Positions 46,206 through 54,960 of a DNA stretch of 64,000 bases are shown here, in pieces (position 1 is the stretch's first letter; every line of letters starts with the position of its first letter). This stretch comes from Zoogloea sp. LCSB751 (lineage in GTDB: Bacteria > Pseudomonadota > Gammaproteobacteria > Burkholderiales > Rhodocyclaceae). The stretch spans positions 116,424 through 180,423 of the forward strand of contig NZ_MWUM01000010.1 of the NCBI RefSeq assembly GCF_002028455.1, given 5' to 3'. The translations under genes were made by a program, and so were the position numbers. The notes under the pieces were generated by a model that saw only the letters and a list, made by a program, of their open reading frames with translations, was not told the origin of the DNA and did not search any database.

Positions 46206-47233
46206 ACGCGCCCCTCGACACCCTCAATGTCCAGTGGCGGCTCGTCAGCCGCCCGACTGGCGAGGTCGGCCGCGAGCACTTCGAGGTGACCCGCGCGCCG
46301 ATCCCCGAGCCCGGCCCCGGCGAGGTGCGAGTGCGCAACCTGTACCTGCTGATCCCGCCGTCCATGCGCCTGTGGATGAACGCGAAGGAAACCTACTTTC
46401 CGCCGCAGCCGCTGGGCGAGGTGATGACCGGCATCACCCTCGGCATCGTCGAGTCGTCCCGCGATCCGTCGCTGGCCCCCGGCGACTACGTGAATGGCCT
46501 CGGTGGTTGCCAGGTGTGGTCGGTGGCGCCGGCCGGCCAGCTGCAGAAGGTCCGCCCGCGGCCGGGTGTGCCGCTGGCCGCCTACCGCTCGGTGCTCGAC
46601 GTGCAGGGCCTCACCGCCTACTGCGGCCTCACCGAGATCGGCCAGCCCCAGGCCGGCGAAACCCTGGTGGTGACCGCCGCCGCCGGCAGCGTCGGCTCCC
46701 TGGTGTGCCAGATCGGCCGGAAGCTCGGCCTGAAGGTGATCGGTATCGCCGGCGGTGGCGAGAAGTGCGGCTGGCTGCGCGACGAGTGTGGCATCGAGCA
46801 CGTCATCGATTACAAGTCCGAGGACGTCGCCGCGCGCCTCGACGCGCTGTGCCCGGAGGGCATCGACATCGTCTATGAGAACGTCGGCGGCCCGGTGATG
46901 GACATGCTCATCGAGCGCCTGCGCTTCAAGGGCCGCGTCGTGCTGTGCGGGCTGGTGTCCAGCTACAACGGCGGCGTCACCCAGAACACCGCGTCGTTGA
47001 TGACGCTGGTGAACAAGGCGGCGCGCATGGAGGGCTTTCTGGTCAGCGAGTACCTGCACCGCCACGAGGAGGTGGTCGGCATCCTGCAGGAATGGGTCGC
47101 CACCGGTGCGCTGAAGTACCAGATCGAGGTGCTGGATGGCCTGGACTCGATGGTCGAGGCCATCGGCCGGGTGTTCCACGGCAAGAACCGGGGCGTCCAG
47201 CTGGTCAGGATTTCCGACGAGGAGGCACGATGA
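46202..47233 (+). CDS. Zinc-independent MDR NADP-dependent oxidoreductase
   Basis: A 343-residue CurA-like MDR protein: LNVQWRLVSRPTG start, VLDVQGLTAYCGLTEIGQ, AAAGSVGSLVCQIGRKLG at the cofactor site, GIAGGGEKCGW, YENVGGPVMD and CGLVSSYNGG. It has a GTG start overlapping the Rieske stop (GTGA), and its own stop overlaps the next ATG, so the genes are tightly coupled. It is the third paralogue in the window and the third found with a Rieske oxygenase or KstD-like gene, which points to repeated reduction of ring enones. Confidence 0.87.
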   Translation: MNAPLDTLNVQWRLVSRPTGEVGREHFEVTRAPIPEPGPGEVRVRNLYLLIPPSMRLWMNAKETYFPPQPLGEVMTGITLGIVESSRDPSLAPGDYVNGLGGCQVWSVAPAGQLQKVRPRPGVPLAAYRSVLDVQGLTAYCGLTEIGQPQAGETLVVTAAAGSVGSLVCQIGRKLGLKVIGIAGGGEKCGWLRDECGIEHVIDYKSEDVAARLDALCPEGIDIVYENVGGPVMDMLIERLRFKGRVVLCGLVSSYNGGVTQNTASLMTLVNKAARMEGFLVSEYLHRHEEVVGILQEWVATGALKYQIEVLDGLDSMVEAIGRVFHGKNRGVQLVRISDEEAR

Positions 47234-48435
47234 GCCCGGCTCCGCTTTCCGAACTGAGGGCGCGGGCCGACAGCCTGCGCCAGGCGGTGCGCGATTTCCA
47301 CGCCACCGTGATGCCTGTCGACCTGCGCGACAAGTCGCACCGCCACCAGGTGCTGTCCAAGGACGACTACGTGCGCTGGATGCGCCTGCTCGACCAGCAG
47401 GGCTGGTCGGTGGCCCACTGGCCGGAGGAATATGGCGGCAAGGGCTGGTCGCCCCTCGAGCGCTTCGCCTTCGAGGACGAGCTGGCGCGCCTCGGCTGCC
47501 CGTGGGTGATCCCCTTCGGCGTGAAGTACGTCGGCCCGGTGATCTACGCCTTCGGCAGCGACGCCCAGAAGCAGCGTTTCCTGCCCGGCATCAAGACCAC
47601 CGAGGAGTTCTGGGCCCAGGGCTATTCTGAGCCGGGCGCCGGTTCCGACTTGGCCGGCCTGCGCACCACCGCCATTCGCGACGGCGATCACTACGTGGTG
47701 AACGGCCAGAAGGTATGGACCACCTACGCCCAGTGGGCCGACTGGCTGTTCTGCCTGGTCCGCACCGACAAGGACGACAAGCCGCAGAGCGGCATCTCCT
47801 TCCTGCTCATCGACATGAAGAGCCCCGGCGTGAAGGTCGTGCCGATCCGCACCATGGACGGCTACGCCCACGTCAATGAGGTATGGCTGGAAGACGTCAA
47901 GGTGCCGGCTGAAAACCTGATCGGTGAGGAGGGCAAGGGCTGGACCTACGCCAAGTTCCTGCTCAAGAACGAGCGCACCGCCGGCGCCATCGTCGGCTGG
48001 GCCTGGCATGTGCTGGACCGCCTCAAGCGCCACGCCCGCGAGAGCGTCGTGAATGGCCTGCCGCTGATCGAGCAGCCGCTGCTGCGCCACCGCCTCGGCG
48101 AGTTCGAGCTGCGCTTCCTGGCTCTCGAGCTGGCTGCCTACCAGGCCGTCGAGGCCATGTGCGACGGCAGCGAGAGCGGCAGCGAGGCCTCGCTGATCAA
48201 GATCCGCGGCACCGAGCTGTACCAGGAGGTCATGGAAACCCTGGTGGAAGCCCTCGGCGCCGCCGGCGTGGCCTGCGACGTGGAGGCCCTGCACAGCGCC
48301 GGCCTGCCGCCGCTGGGGCCGGACGACGCCGGCGGCATCCTCAAGGACCATTTCTATAACCGCGCTGCGACCATCTTCGGCGGTTCGTCGGAGATCCAGC
48401 GCAATATCGTTGCCAAGGTGGTGCTGGGGCTATGA
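47230..48435 (+). CDS. Acyl-CoA dehydrogenase, subunit A of a probable heteromeric pair
   Basis: A 401-residue acyl-CoA dehydrogenase: WPEEYGGKGWSPLERFAFEDE, the FAD/substrate motif GYSEPGAGSDLAGLRTTA, GQKVWTTYAQWADW and C-terminal ATIFGGSSEIQRNIVAKVVLG. The position of the classical catalytic Glu in YEG is Gly (FGG), as in actinobacterial FadE/ChsE-type enzymes that use an alternative base position. The next gene encodes a shorter, divergent acyl-CoA dehydrogenase overlapping by ATGA, which is typical of alpha2beta2 enzymes acting on bulky cyclic acyl-CoAs. Confidence 0.88.
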   Translation: MSPAPLSELRARADSLRQAVRDFHATVMPVDLRDKSHRHQVLSKDDYVRWMRLLDQQGWSVAHWPEEYGGKGWSPLERFAFEDELARLGCPWVIPFGVKYVGPVIYAFGSDAQKQRFLPGIKTTEEFWAQGYSEPGAGSDLAGLRTTAIRDGDHYVVNGQKVWTTYAQWADWLFCLVRTDKDDKPQSGISFLLIDMKSPGVKVVPIRTMDGYAHVNEVWLEDVKVPAENLIGEEGKGWTYAKFLLKNERTAGAIVGWAWHVLDRLKRHARESVVNGLPLIEQPLLRHRLGEFELRFLALELAAYQAVEAMCDGSESGSEASLIKIRGTELYQEVMETLVEALGAAGVACDVEALHSAGLPPLGPDDAGGILKDHFYNRAATIFGGSSEIQRNIVAKVVLGL

Positions 48436-49520
48436 GTACCGATCTCGAAACCATTGGGATGTTGCGCGACAGCGCCGCCCGTTACGCCGACGACAACTAC
48501 AGCTTCCACCAGCGCTGGAGCGTGCTGGCGCGCCCCGAGGGCTACAGCCCGCAGGCGTGGAGCGACTTGGCCGAGTTCGGCTTCCTGGCCCTGCGCCTGC
48601 CCGAAGACGACGGCGGGCTGGACGGCGATGCGGTGGCGGTGGGGGCGATAATGGAGATCGTCGGCGCCCGCCTGCTGATGGAGCCGGTGCTGGCCAGCGC
48701 GGTGGTCGCCACCGGCCTGCTGCTCAAGCTCGGTTCCGCCAGCCAGAAGGCGGCGCTGCTGCCGCGCCTGGCCGACGGTTCGCTGATCCTCGCCTTCGCC
48801 GATGAGGACGAAGCCGGCAACGCCTGCGTCTTCGACGGCAGCCGCCTCATCGGCGGCAAGCTCGGCGTGCTGCATGGCGACGTGGCCGGCGAGCTGCTGG
48901 TGTCGGCCCGCGATACCGCCGGCGCGCCGGTGGTACTGCGCGTCGGCGCCGACGCGGCTGGCGTGAGCCGACGCGGCTACCGGCTGGTGGACGGGCGCGG
49001 CGCGGCGCGCTTCAGCTTCGACGGCGCGCCGGCCGAGCTGTTGCAGCCGGAGTCCGGCCTCTCCGCCGCGGCGGCGCTGGCCGAGACCCGCGACGAGGCG
49101 GCGGTGGCCCTGTGTGCCGAGAGCCTCGGCATCGTGCGCAAGCTGGTGGAGATCACCACCGACTACCTGAAGGTGCGCAAGCAGTTTGGCCGCGTCATCG
49201 GCAGCAACCAGGCCCTGCAGCACCGCATGGTGGATTGCCTGCTGCTGCAGGAGGAGATCCGCGCGCTGACCGCCGCCGCCCAGCAGGCGCTGGCCGGCCC
49301 GGCGGCGGAGCGCACGCGCATCGTCAGCGGCGCGCGCGCCTATGTCGTCCATGCCGCCCGCAAGGTGTGCAACGAGGCGGTGCAGATGCACGGCGGCCTG
49401 GGCGTCACCGACGAGCTGGACGTCAGCCACTATTTCCGCCGCCTGATGGTCAATGCGGCGCTGTTCGGTAACCGGGATGTGCATTTCACGCGCTTCACCG
49501 ATGCCGCGCTGGCCCGCTGA
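48432..49520 (+). CDS. Acyl-CoA dehydrogenase-like, subunit B
   Basis: A 362-residue divergent acyl-CoA dehydrogenase. It has FGFLALRLPEDDGGLDGDAV, DYLKVRKQFGRVIGSNQALQ and VCNEAVQMHGGLGVTDELDV. The mid-protein strand is degenerate: the substrate/FAD loop of subunit A (SEPGAGSD) is replaced by FADEDEAGN. Such asymmetry is seen in heterotetrameric ChsE/FadE pairs, where each subunit supplies part of one active site. It starts inside the stop of subunit A. Confidence 0.87.
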   Translation: MSTDLETIGMLRDSAARYADDNYSFHQRWSVLARPEGYSPQAWSDLAEFGFLALRLPEDDGGLDGDAVAVGAIMEIVGARLLMEPVLASAVVATGLLLKLGSASQKAALLPRLADGSLILAFADEDEAGNACVFDGSRLIGGKLGVLHGDVAGELLVSARDTAGAPVVLRVGADAAGVSRRGYRLVDGRGAARFSFDGAPAELLQPESGLSAAAALAETRDEAAVALCAESLGIVRKLVEITTDYLKVRKQFGRVIGSNQALQHRMVDCLLLQEEIRALTAAAQQALAGPAAERTRIVSGARAYVVHAARKVCNEAVQMHGGLGVTDELDVSHYFRRLMVNAALFGNRDVHFTRFTDAALAR

Positions 49521-49532
49521 GGAGGACAGACG

Positions 49533-51179
49533 ATGCGCAAGGACGTGAGCGGCTGGCAGGTCCGCCTCGACGAGGCCCTGATCCAGCGTTACAGCGCCAG
49601 CGGCGACTGGCCCAACAAGACCCTGGCCGACTTCGCCTACGAATTGGCCGAGCGCGACCCGCAACGGGTCACCCACGTGTTCGGCGAGCAGCGTTGCACG
49701 GTCAGCGAACTGCTTGCCGAGGCCGAGGCCCTGGCCGCCGCGCTGCAGGCGCGCGGCCTGGTGGCCGGCGACGTGGTCAGCTTCCAGCTGCCCAACTGGC
49801 GCGAGGCGGTGGTCATCGACCTGGCGACGACGATGCTGGGCCTCGTCGTGGCGCCCATCGTGCCGATCTACCGGGATGCCGAGGTGGCCTTCATGCTCGC
49901 CGACGCGGGCGTCAAGGCGGCCTTCTTCCCGGTGGAGTACCGCGGCTTCGACTACGCGGCGATGATGGAGCGGCTGGCGCCCCAACTGCCCGGCCTGACG
50001 CACCGCTTCGCGGTGCGCGGCGACGGCCCGGACAGCTACGACGCGCTGGTCAGCGCCGGCCTGCCGCTGGGGCAGCGGCCGCAGGTGGATGCCAACGCGG
50101 TCAAGATGATCCTGTATACCTCCGGCACCACTGGCCGCCCGAAGGGCGTGCTGCACACCCACAACACCGGGCCGCTGCGCCTCAAGCGGGCCTTCGAGAA
50201 CTGGTCGCGGGGCTCGGAGATTCCGGGTCTCGCCAACGTGCTGCTGATGGCCTCGCCGGTGACCCACGTGACCGGCCAGAGCGGCATGGAGCTGCCTTTC
50301 TGCAGCGACAGCCGGACGGTCTTCATGGAGCGCTGGAGCGCCGCCGAGGCCCTCGACCTGATCGACGCCGAGAAAGTCACCGCCAGCGTCGGCGCGACGC
50401 CCTTCCTGCACGAGCTGCTGAGCGCCGCCGAGCAGGCCGGACGGCGCCTGCCCAGCCTGCAGGTGTTCGCTTGCGGCGGTGCCGAAGTGCCGCCAGCGCT
50501 GATCTGCAAGGCCTACGAGGTGCTCGCGCAGTGCCGCGCGTTCCGCGTGTATGGCTCCAGCGAGGTGCCGCTGACCACGCTGGGCTTCGCCGGCGCCGGC
50601 GAGATGGACATGGCGGCGACCACCGACGGGCAGATCGCTGACTACGAGGTGCGCGTGCTGGACGACGAGGGGCATCCGCTGTCCATCGGCCAGGAAGGCG
50701 AGATCTGCGTGCGCGGCCCGGCGATGTTCCTCGGTTACGGCGATCCGGAAGCCACCGCGGCCAGCTTCGACGCCGACGGCTTCTTCACCACCGGCGACCT
50801 GGGCCGCCTGACGCCGGAAGGGGCGATCGTCATCACCGGCCGCAAGAAGGACCTGATCAACCGCGGCGGGGAGAAGGTCAGCGCCAAGGAGGTGGAGGAC
50901 ATCCTGCACCGTATGCCCGGCATCAAGGAGGCGGCGGTAGTGTCCATGCCCCATGCCCGGCTCGGCGAGACCCTGTGCGCCTATGTGATTCCCCAGGCCG
51001 GCAGCGAGCAGCTGGACCTCGACGCGGTGCTGGGCTTCGTGTCCGCCAGCGGCGTGGCCCGGCAGAAATACCCGGAGTGTCTGATGGTGGTGGAGGACTT
51101 CCCGCGCACCGCCTCGGGCAAGATACGCAAGGACCGCCTGCGCGCCGACATCCGCGAGCGCCTGCAGGCCCAGGCCTGA
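49533..51179 (+). CDS. AMP-forming acyl-CoA synthetase/ligase
   Basis: A 548-residue ANL-superfamily ligase. The ATP motif is LYTSGTTGRPKGVLHTHN (about residues 192-209), followed by VYGSSEVPLTTLG, DGFFTTGDLGRL, GRKKDLINRGGEKVSAKEVE and the catalytic Lys in PRTASGKIRKD near the C terminus. It activates a carboxylic acid to its CoA thioester through an acyl-adenylate. It resembles cyclohexanecarboxylate-type ligases. It directly follows the paired acyl-CoA dehydrogenases and probably makes their substrate. GAGGAGGAC precedes the ATG. Confidence 0.9.
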   Translation: MRKDVSGWQVRLDEALIQRYSASGDWPNKTLADFAYELAERDPQRVTHVFGEQRCTVSELLAEAEALAAALQARGLVAGDVVSFQLPNWREAVVIDLATTMLGLVVAPIVPIYRDAEVAFMLADAGVKAAFFPVEYRGFDYAAMMERLAPQLPGLTHRFAVRGDGPDSYDALVSAGLPLGQRPQVDANAVKMILYTSGTTGRPKGVLHTHNTGPLRLKRAFENWSRGSEIPGLANVLLMASPVTHVTGQSGMELPFCSDSRTVFMERWSAAEALDLIDAEKVTASVGATPFLHELLSAAEQAGRRLPSLQVFACGGAEVPPALICKAYEVLAQCRAFRVYGSSEVPLTTLGFAGAGEMDMAATTDGQIADYEVRVLDDEGHPLSIGQEGEICVRGPAMFLGYGDPEATAASFDADGFFTTGDLGRLTPEGAIVITGRKKDLINRGGEKVSAKEVEDILHRMPGIKEAAVVSMPHARLGETLCAYVIPQAGSEQLDLDAVLGFVSASGVARQKYPECLMVVEDFPRTASGKIRKDRLRADIRERLQAQA

Positions 51180-51205
51180 ACGACAGAAGACAGGAGAAAA
51201 AGAAA

Positions 51206-52168
51206 ATGGAGACAACCCAGCTTTCCGTGCGCATCGCCCGCAAGGCCGTCGAGGCCACCGACATCGTATCGCTGGAACTGGCCCCGCTCGAAGGGGCGGC
51301 GCTGCCGCCCTTCAGCGCCGGCTCGCACATCGACGTGGAAGTGAAACCGGGCCTGGTGCGCCAGTATTCCCTGTGCAACGACCCTACCGAATCCCACCGC
51401 TACCTGATCGGCGTGCTGCGCGATCCGGTCTCCCGCGGCGGCTCGGTGGCCGTCCATGAGCTGCTGCAGGAAGGGCAGGTGCTGCGCATCAGCGCGCCGC
51501 GCAACCACTTCGCGCTGGTGCCGGCCAAGCGCTCGATCCTGTTTGCCGGTGGCATCGGTGTGACGCCCATCCTGTGCATGGCCGAGCGCCTGGCCCAGAG
51601 CGGGGCGGATTTCGAGATGCACTACTGCGCCCGCTCCGCCGACCGGGCGGCCTTCGTCGAGCGCATCCGCCGCTCGCCCTTCGCCGCCAAGGTGCATTTC
51701 CACTACGACGACGGCGACGCCGCGCAGAAGCTGGATCTCGGCGCGGTGCTGGAGGCTGCCGGCGCGGACGCCCACCTGTACGTGTGCGGGCCGTCGGGCT
51801 TCATCGACTTCGTCACCAAGGGCGCCGCGGCCCGCCAGTGGAGCGCCGAGCGAGTGCACTTCGAGTACTTCGCCGGCCAGAAGGTGGATACCTCGGCGGA
51901 CGGCTGCTTCGAGGTCAAGCTGGCGAGCAGCGGCAAGTGCGTCAGCGTGCCGCCCACCAAGACCGTCGTCACGGCGCTGCGCGAGGCCGGCGTGAATGTC
52001 GAGGTGTCCTGCGAGCAGGGCGTCTGCGGCACCTGCCTGACCCGCGTGCTGGAAGGCGAGGTGGACCACCGGGACAACTACCTCACCGACGAGGAAAAGG
52101 CGGCCAACGACCAGTTCCTGCCGTGCTGCTCGCGGGCCCGGGGCAAGCAGCTGGTGCTGGACCTGTAG
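51206..52168 (+). CDS. Oxygenase reductase (FMN, NAD, C-terminal [2Fe-2S])
   Basis: A 320-residue reductase of the phthalate dioxygenase reductase type. The N-terminal flavin domain has RQYSLCND, the NAD domain has FAGGIGVTPILCMAERL and YVCGPSGFIDFV, and the C-terminal plant-type ferredoxin domain has CEQGVCGTCLTRV with a fourth Cys in FLPCCSRA. It moves electrons from NAD(P)H to a Rieske oxygenase. It is the only such reductase in the window, so it may serve the four Rieske oxygenases, directly or through the ferredoxin at 161. It is last in the 43161-52168 operon. Confidence 0.9.
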   Translation: METTQLSVRIARKAVEATDIVSLELAPLEGAALPPFSAGSHIDVEVKPGLVRQYSLCNDPTESHRYLIGVLRDPVSRGGSVAVHELLQEGQVLRISAPRNHFALVPAKRSILFAGGIGVTPILCMAERLAQSGADFEMHYCARSADRAAFVERIRRSPFAAKVHFHYDDGDAAQKLDLGAVLEAAGADAHLYVCGPSGFIDFVTKGAAARQWSAERVHFEYFAGQKVDTSADGCFEVKLASSGKCVSVPPTKTVVTALREAGVNVEVSCEQGVCGTCLTRVLEGEVDHRDNYLTDEEKAANDQFLPCCSRARGKQLVLDL

Positions 52169-52187
52169 GACGCCGAAAACCGCTTGC

Positions 52188-52206
52188 GGGTGAGTGAATT
52201 CGCCCC
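52188..52206. repeat. Degenerate copy of the dispersed palindrome
   Basis: GGGTGAGTGAATTCGCCCC, two changes from the inverse form of the GGGGCGAATTCATTCGCCCC unit. It lies 20 bp after the reductase stop and may form a weak 3' hairpin. Confidence 0.6.
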
Positions 52207-52254
52207 ACGGCGTTTGAATCTCCGACTGCCGGCGAGCCTTTTCGCCCCGATGCC

Positions 52255-53130
52255 ATGTCCGTCCCCCTTGCCTACATCTCGGTCGTCATCCTGTGGTCCA
52301 CCACGCCGCTGGCGATCAACTGGAGTCTGCCCGGCGGCGGTTTCGCGTTCGCGCTGTTCGCCCGCATGGTGGTGGGGCTGGTCTGTGCGCTGGGGGTGCT
52401 GGCGGCCACCGGCGCGGGTTTTCCGCTGCGCCGTGGCGTGTGGCCGGCCTACCTGATCGGCGGCACCAGCCTGTTCGGCACGATGCTGTGCGTCTATTGG
52501 GGCGCCCAGTTCGTCCATTCCGGGCTGATCTCGGTGCTGTTCGGCCTGTCGCCGCTGGTCACCAGCGTGCTGGCCGCCCTGTGGCTCGGCGAGCGGGCAC
52601 TGACGCCGCGCCGGGTGGCCGGCATGGCGCTGGCCGCGGCCGGCCTGGCGGTGGTCTTCGGTCATGGTACCGACCTCGGCGGGGCCCATGCGCCGGCCGG
52701 GCTGGCGGCGATCCTGCTGGCAGTGCTGCTCAACGCCACCGGCCTGGTGGGCGTCAAACGCTTCGGCGCGGCGACGCCGCCGATGGCGCTGACCGCCGGC
52801 GTGATGCTGGTGTCGCTGCCGCTGTTCGGTCTGGCCTGGCTGGCGGACGGCGCCATCTGGCCGGCCGAGCTGCCGCTGCGCAGCGTGCTGGCCATCGGCT
52901 ACCTGGGCGTGTTCGGCTCGGTGCTGGGTTTTGCCCTTTACTACTATCTGATGAAGCATCTGGAGGCCGCCGCGCTGGCGCTGACCCTGGTGGTGACGCC
53001 GCTGTTCGCGCTGTTCCTCGGGCGCCTTTTCAATGGCGAGGCGCTGCCGGCCCAGGCCTGGGCCGGCGCCGCGGCGATCAGTCTGGGCTTGCTGCTGCAC
53101 CAACGCGGCGGCGCGCCGTCTGCAACCTAG
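52255..53130 (+). CDS. EamA/DMT-family membrane transporter
   Basis: A 291-residue protein with about ten hydrophobic segments in two EamA repeats. The first runs to about residue 130 (FAFALFARMVVGLVCALGVL, LGERALTPRRVAGMALAAAG) and the second includes LGVFGSVLGFALYYYLMKHL. Drug/metabolite transporters of this type export amino acids, metabolites or toxic compounds. It may export a pathway intermediate, or be unrelated. No clear ribosome site precedes the ATG. The SDR-like gene follows 16 bases downstream. Confidence 0.85.
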   Translation: MSVPLAYISVVILWSTTPLAINWSLPGGGFAFALFARMVVGLVCALGVLAATGAGFPLRRGVWPAYLIGGTSLFGTMLCVYWGAQFVHSGLISVLFGLSPLVTSVLAALWLGERALTPRRVAGMALAAAGLAVVFGHGTDLGGAHAPAGLAAILLAVLLNATGLVGVKRFGAATPPMALTAGVMLVSLPLFGLAWLADGAIWPAELPLRSVLAIGYLGVFGSVLGFALYYYLMKHLEAAALALTLVVTPLFALFLGRLFNGEALPAQAWAGAAAISLGLLLHQRGGAPSAT

Positions 53131-53146
53131 CTCGGGAGAGCGACTC

Positions 53147-53857
53147 ATGACCAATGAGGTGCGGCCGGTGGCCGTCGTGACCGGCGTCGGGCCGGGAACC
53201 GGGGCCGCCACGGTGCGGCGTTTCGTGGCTGGCGGCTACCGGGTGGCGATGCTGGCCCGCGACGCCGGGCGCCTCGCCGAGCTGGCGGCGGAACTGCCGG
53301 AAGCGCGGGCCTACCCCTGCGATGTGACCGACACGGCGGCGGTGGACGCGGTGCTGGCGCGTATCCGCGCCGAGCTGGGCACGCCGTCGGTGCTGGTGCA
53401 CAACGCCGTGTCCGGCGCCCGCGGACACTTCATGGACATCGATCCGGCGGTGCTGGAACGGGGTTTCCAGGTGAATGTGATGGCCTTGCTGCACCTGGCC
53501 CGCGCGCTGGCGCCGGAGATGATCGCCGCCGGCCATGGCGCCATCGTCGTCACCGGCAACACCGCCGCGCTGCGCGGCCGCGCGCTGTTTGCCGGCCTGG
53601 CGCCGACCAAGGCCGCCCAGCGCATGCTGTGCGAGGCGATGGCCCGCGATCTGGGGCCGCAGGGCGTGCACGTGGCCTACGTGGTGATCGACGCGGTGAT
53701 CGACGTGCCATGGACCCGCCGCGCCTTCGGCGACCGCCCCGACAGCTTCTTCATGCAGCCAGCCGCCATCGCCGACGAGATCTGGCACCTGGCCCACCAG
53801 GCGCGCAGCGCATGGACCTTCCTGCACGAGCTGCGGCCCTTCGGCGAGACCTGGTGA
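53147..53857 (+). CDS. SDR-like protein lacking the catalytic Tyr
   Basis: A 236-residue SDR-fold protein. The cofactor motif is TGVGPGTG (residues 13-20), followed by LARDAGRL suggesting NADPH. The NNAG motif is altered to HNAVSG and the YxxxK motif reads LAPTK, so the catalytic Tyr is Leu while Lys is kept. A subset of SDRs with this degeneracy is common and of unknown activity. It ends earlier than usual with HELRPFGETW. GGGAGAG precedes the ATG. Confidence 0.82.
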   Translation: MTNEVRPVAVVTGVGPGTGAATVRRFVAGGYRVAMLARDAGRLAELAAELPEARAYPCDVTDTAAVDAVLARIRAELGTPSVLVHNAVSGARGHFMDIDPAVLERGFQVNVMALLHLARALAPEMIAAGHGAIVVTGNTAALRGRALFAGLAPTKAAQRMLCEAMARDLGPQGVHVAYVVIDAVIDVPWTRRAFGDRPDSFFMQPAAIADEIWHLAHQARSAWTFLHELRPFGETW

Positions 53858-53921
53858 GCCCGGGCCCGAAAAAACCATACCAACAAGGAACGCCACGTTC
53901 CACCCGGAGGAGAAGCGATAG

Positions 53922-54908
53922 ATGTTCCTTTCCGCACGCAGGACCTTGAACAGGCTGGACCACGCGCTGGAGGCGGCGCAGCGGGACGGCATGAGCCACT
54001 GGCTGAATGGTGCCGACGCGGCGCTGCCGGAGGCCACGCAGCGCCGGCTGCAGACGCTGGCGGAAAAGATCCGCGCCGGCGAACGGGCGCTGGAAGTGCA
54101 GATCGCCGCGCTGACCGCCCGTGTCACCGAGCTGGAGCGCAGCGAGGCGCTGCTCGATGCGGAGCGCGACGAGTTGGCGCTGCAACTGGAAGTGACCCGG
54201 CGTGCCGCCGATGGCGAAGGCGCGAGCCGCGTCGAACTGGAAGAACGCCTGGCAGCGTTGGAGGATGAATTGGCCGATGCCCGCCTGGCCGGCACTGCGC
54301 TGACCGAGGGCACGTGGACGGTGCGCATCGTGGACGGCGATCCGGCCCATCCGGCCAACCGGGTGCGCTATTCGGACCAGATGCGGCGCCTGCTGGACTA
54401 CACCGGGACGTCGGATTTTCCCGACGAGATGGATGCGTGGACGGCGGTGATCCATCCGGAAGACCTGGCCTGGGTTGGTGCTGCACTGCATCGCCACTTG
54501 TCCGACCACACGGGCAAGACATCTTTCGTGGCCGAATACCGCATCCGCAAGAAGGGCGGCGACTACGGCTGGTTCCGCGGCCGTGCGTGCACCGAGCGCG
54601 ACGCGCAGGGGCGGCCGGTGCGCTGCGTCGGTTCTTTCCGCGACATCTCCGCAGAGAAGGCCGCCGAAGCGCTGCAGAAGGAGCAGCGTGAGCGCATGGC
54701 CCACAGCATGCGGCAGATTCTCGACGTGTCGGCGGTGATCGCCGACATCTCCAAGCGCACCAACCTGCTGGCCCTCAACGCCAGCATCGAGGCGGCCCGC
54801 GCCGGCGAAGCTGGGCGGGGCTTCGCGGTGGTGGCGGAGGAGGTCGGCAAGCTGGCGATGCAGACATCCAAGGCCACCGAGGAGATCGTGCGGATGGCCG
54901 AGGAGTAA
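53922..54908 (+). CDS. Short soluble PAS chemoreceptor-like protein
   Basis: A 328-residue cytoplasmic protein without membrane segments. The first 130 residues are a long coiled coil ([20 protein letters not shown]). A PAS/PAC domain of the PAS_3 type follows at about 150-245 ([26 protein letters not shown]). The C terminus is a chemoreceptor signalling tip: [20 protein letters not shown] then [14 protein letters not shown]. The MCP helical hairpin is cut short soon after the tip, so few adaptation sites remain. It may signal to a CheA/CheW array or act alone; no che genes are in the window. Confidence 0.82.
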   Translation: MFLSARRTLNRLDHALEAAQRDGMSHWLNGADAALPEATQRRLQTLAEKIRAGERALEVQIAALTARVTELERSEALLDAERDELALQLEVTRRAADGEGASRVELEERLAALEDELADARLAGTALTEGTWTVRIVDGDPAHPANRVRYSDQMRRLLDYTGTSDFPDEMDAWTAVIHPEDLAWVGAALHRHLSDHTGKTSFVAEYRIRKKGGDYGWFRGRACTERDAQGRPVRCVGSFRDISAEKAAEALQKEQRERMAHSMRQILDVSAVIADISKRTNLLALNASIEAARAGEAGRGFAVVAEEVGKLAMQTSKATEEIVRMAEE

Positions 54909-54960
54909 GGGCGGGAGGTTGAGTATCCGATCTTCGCGGCAGTGACGGGCTTTGCGTTCC

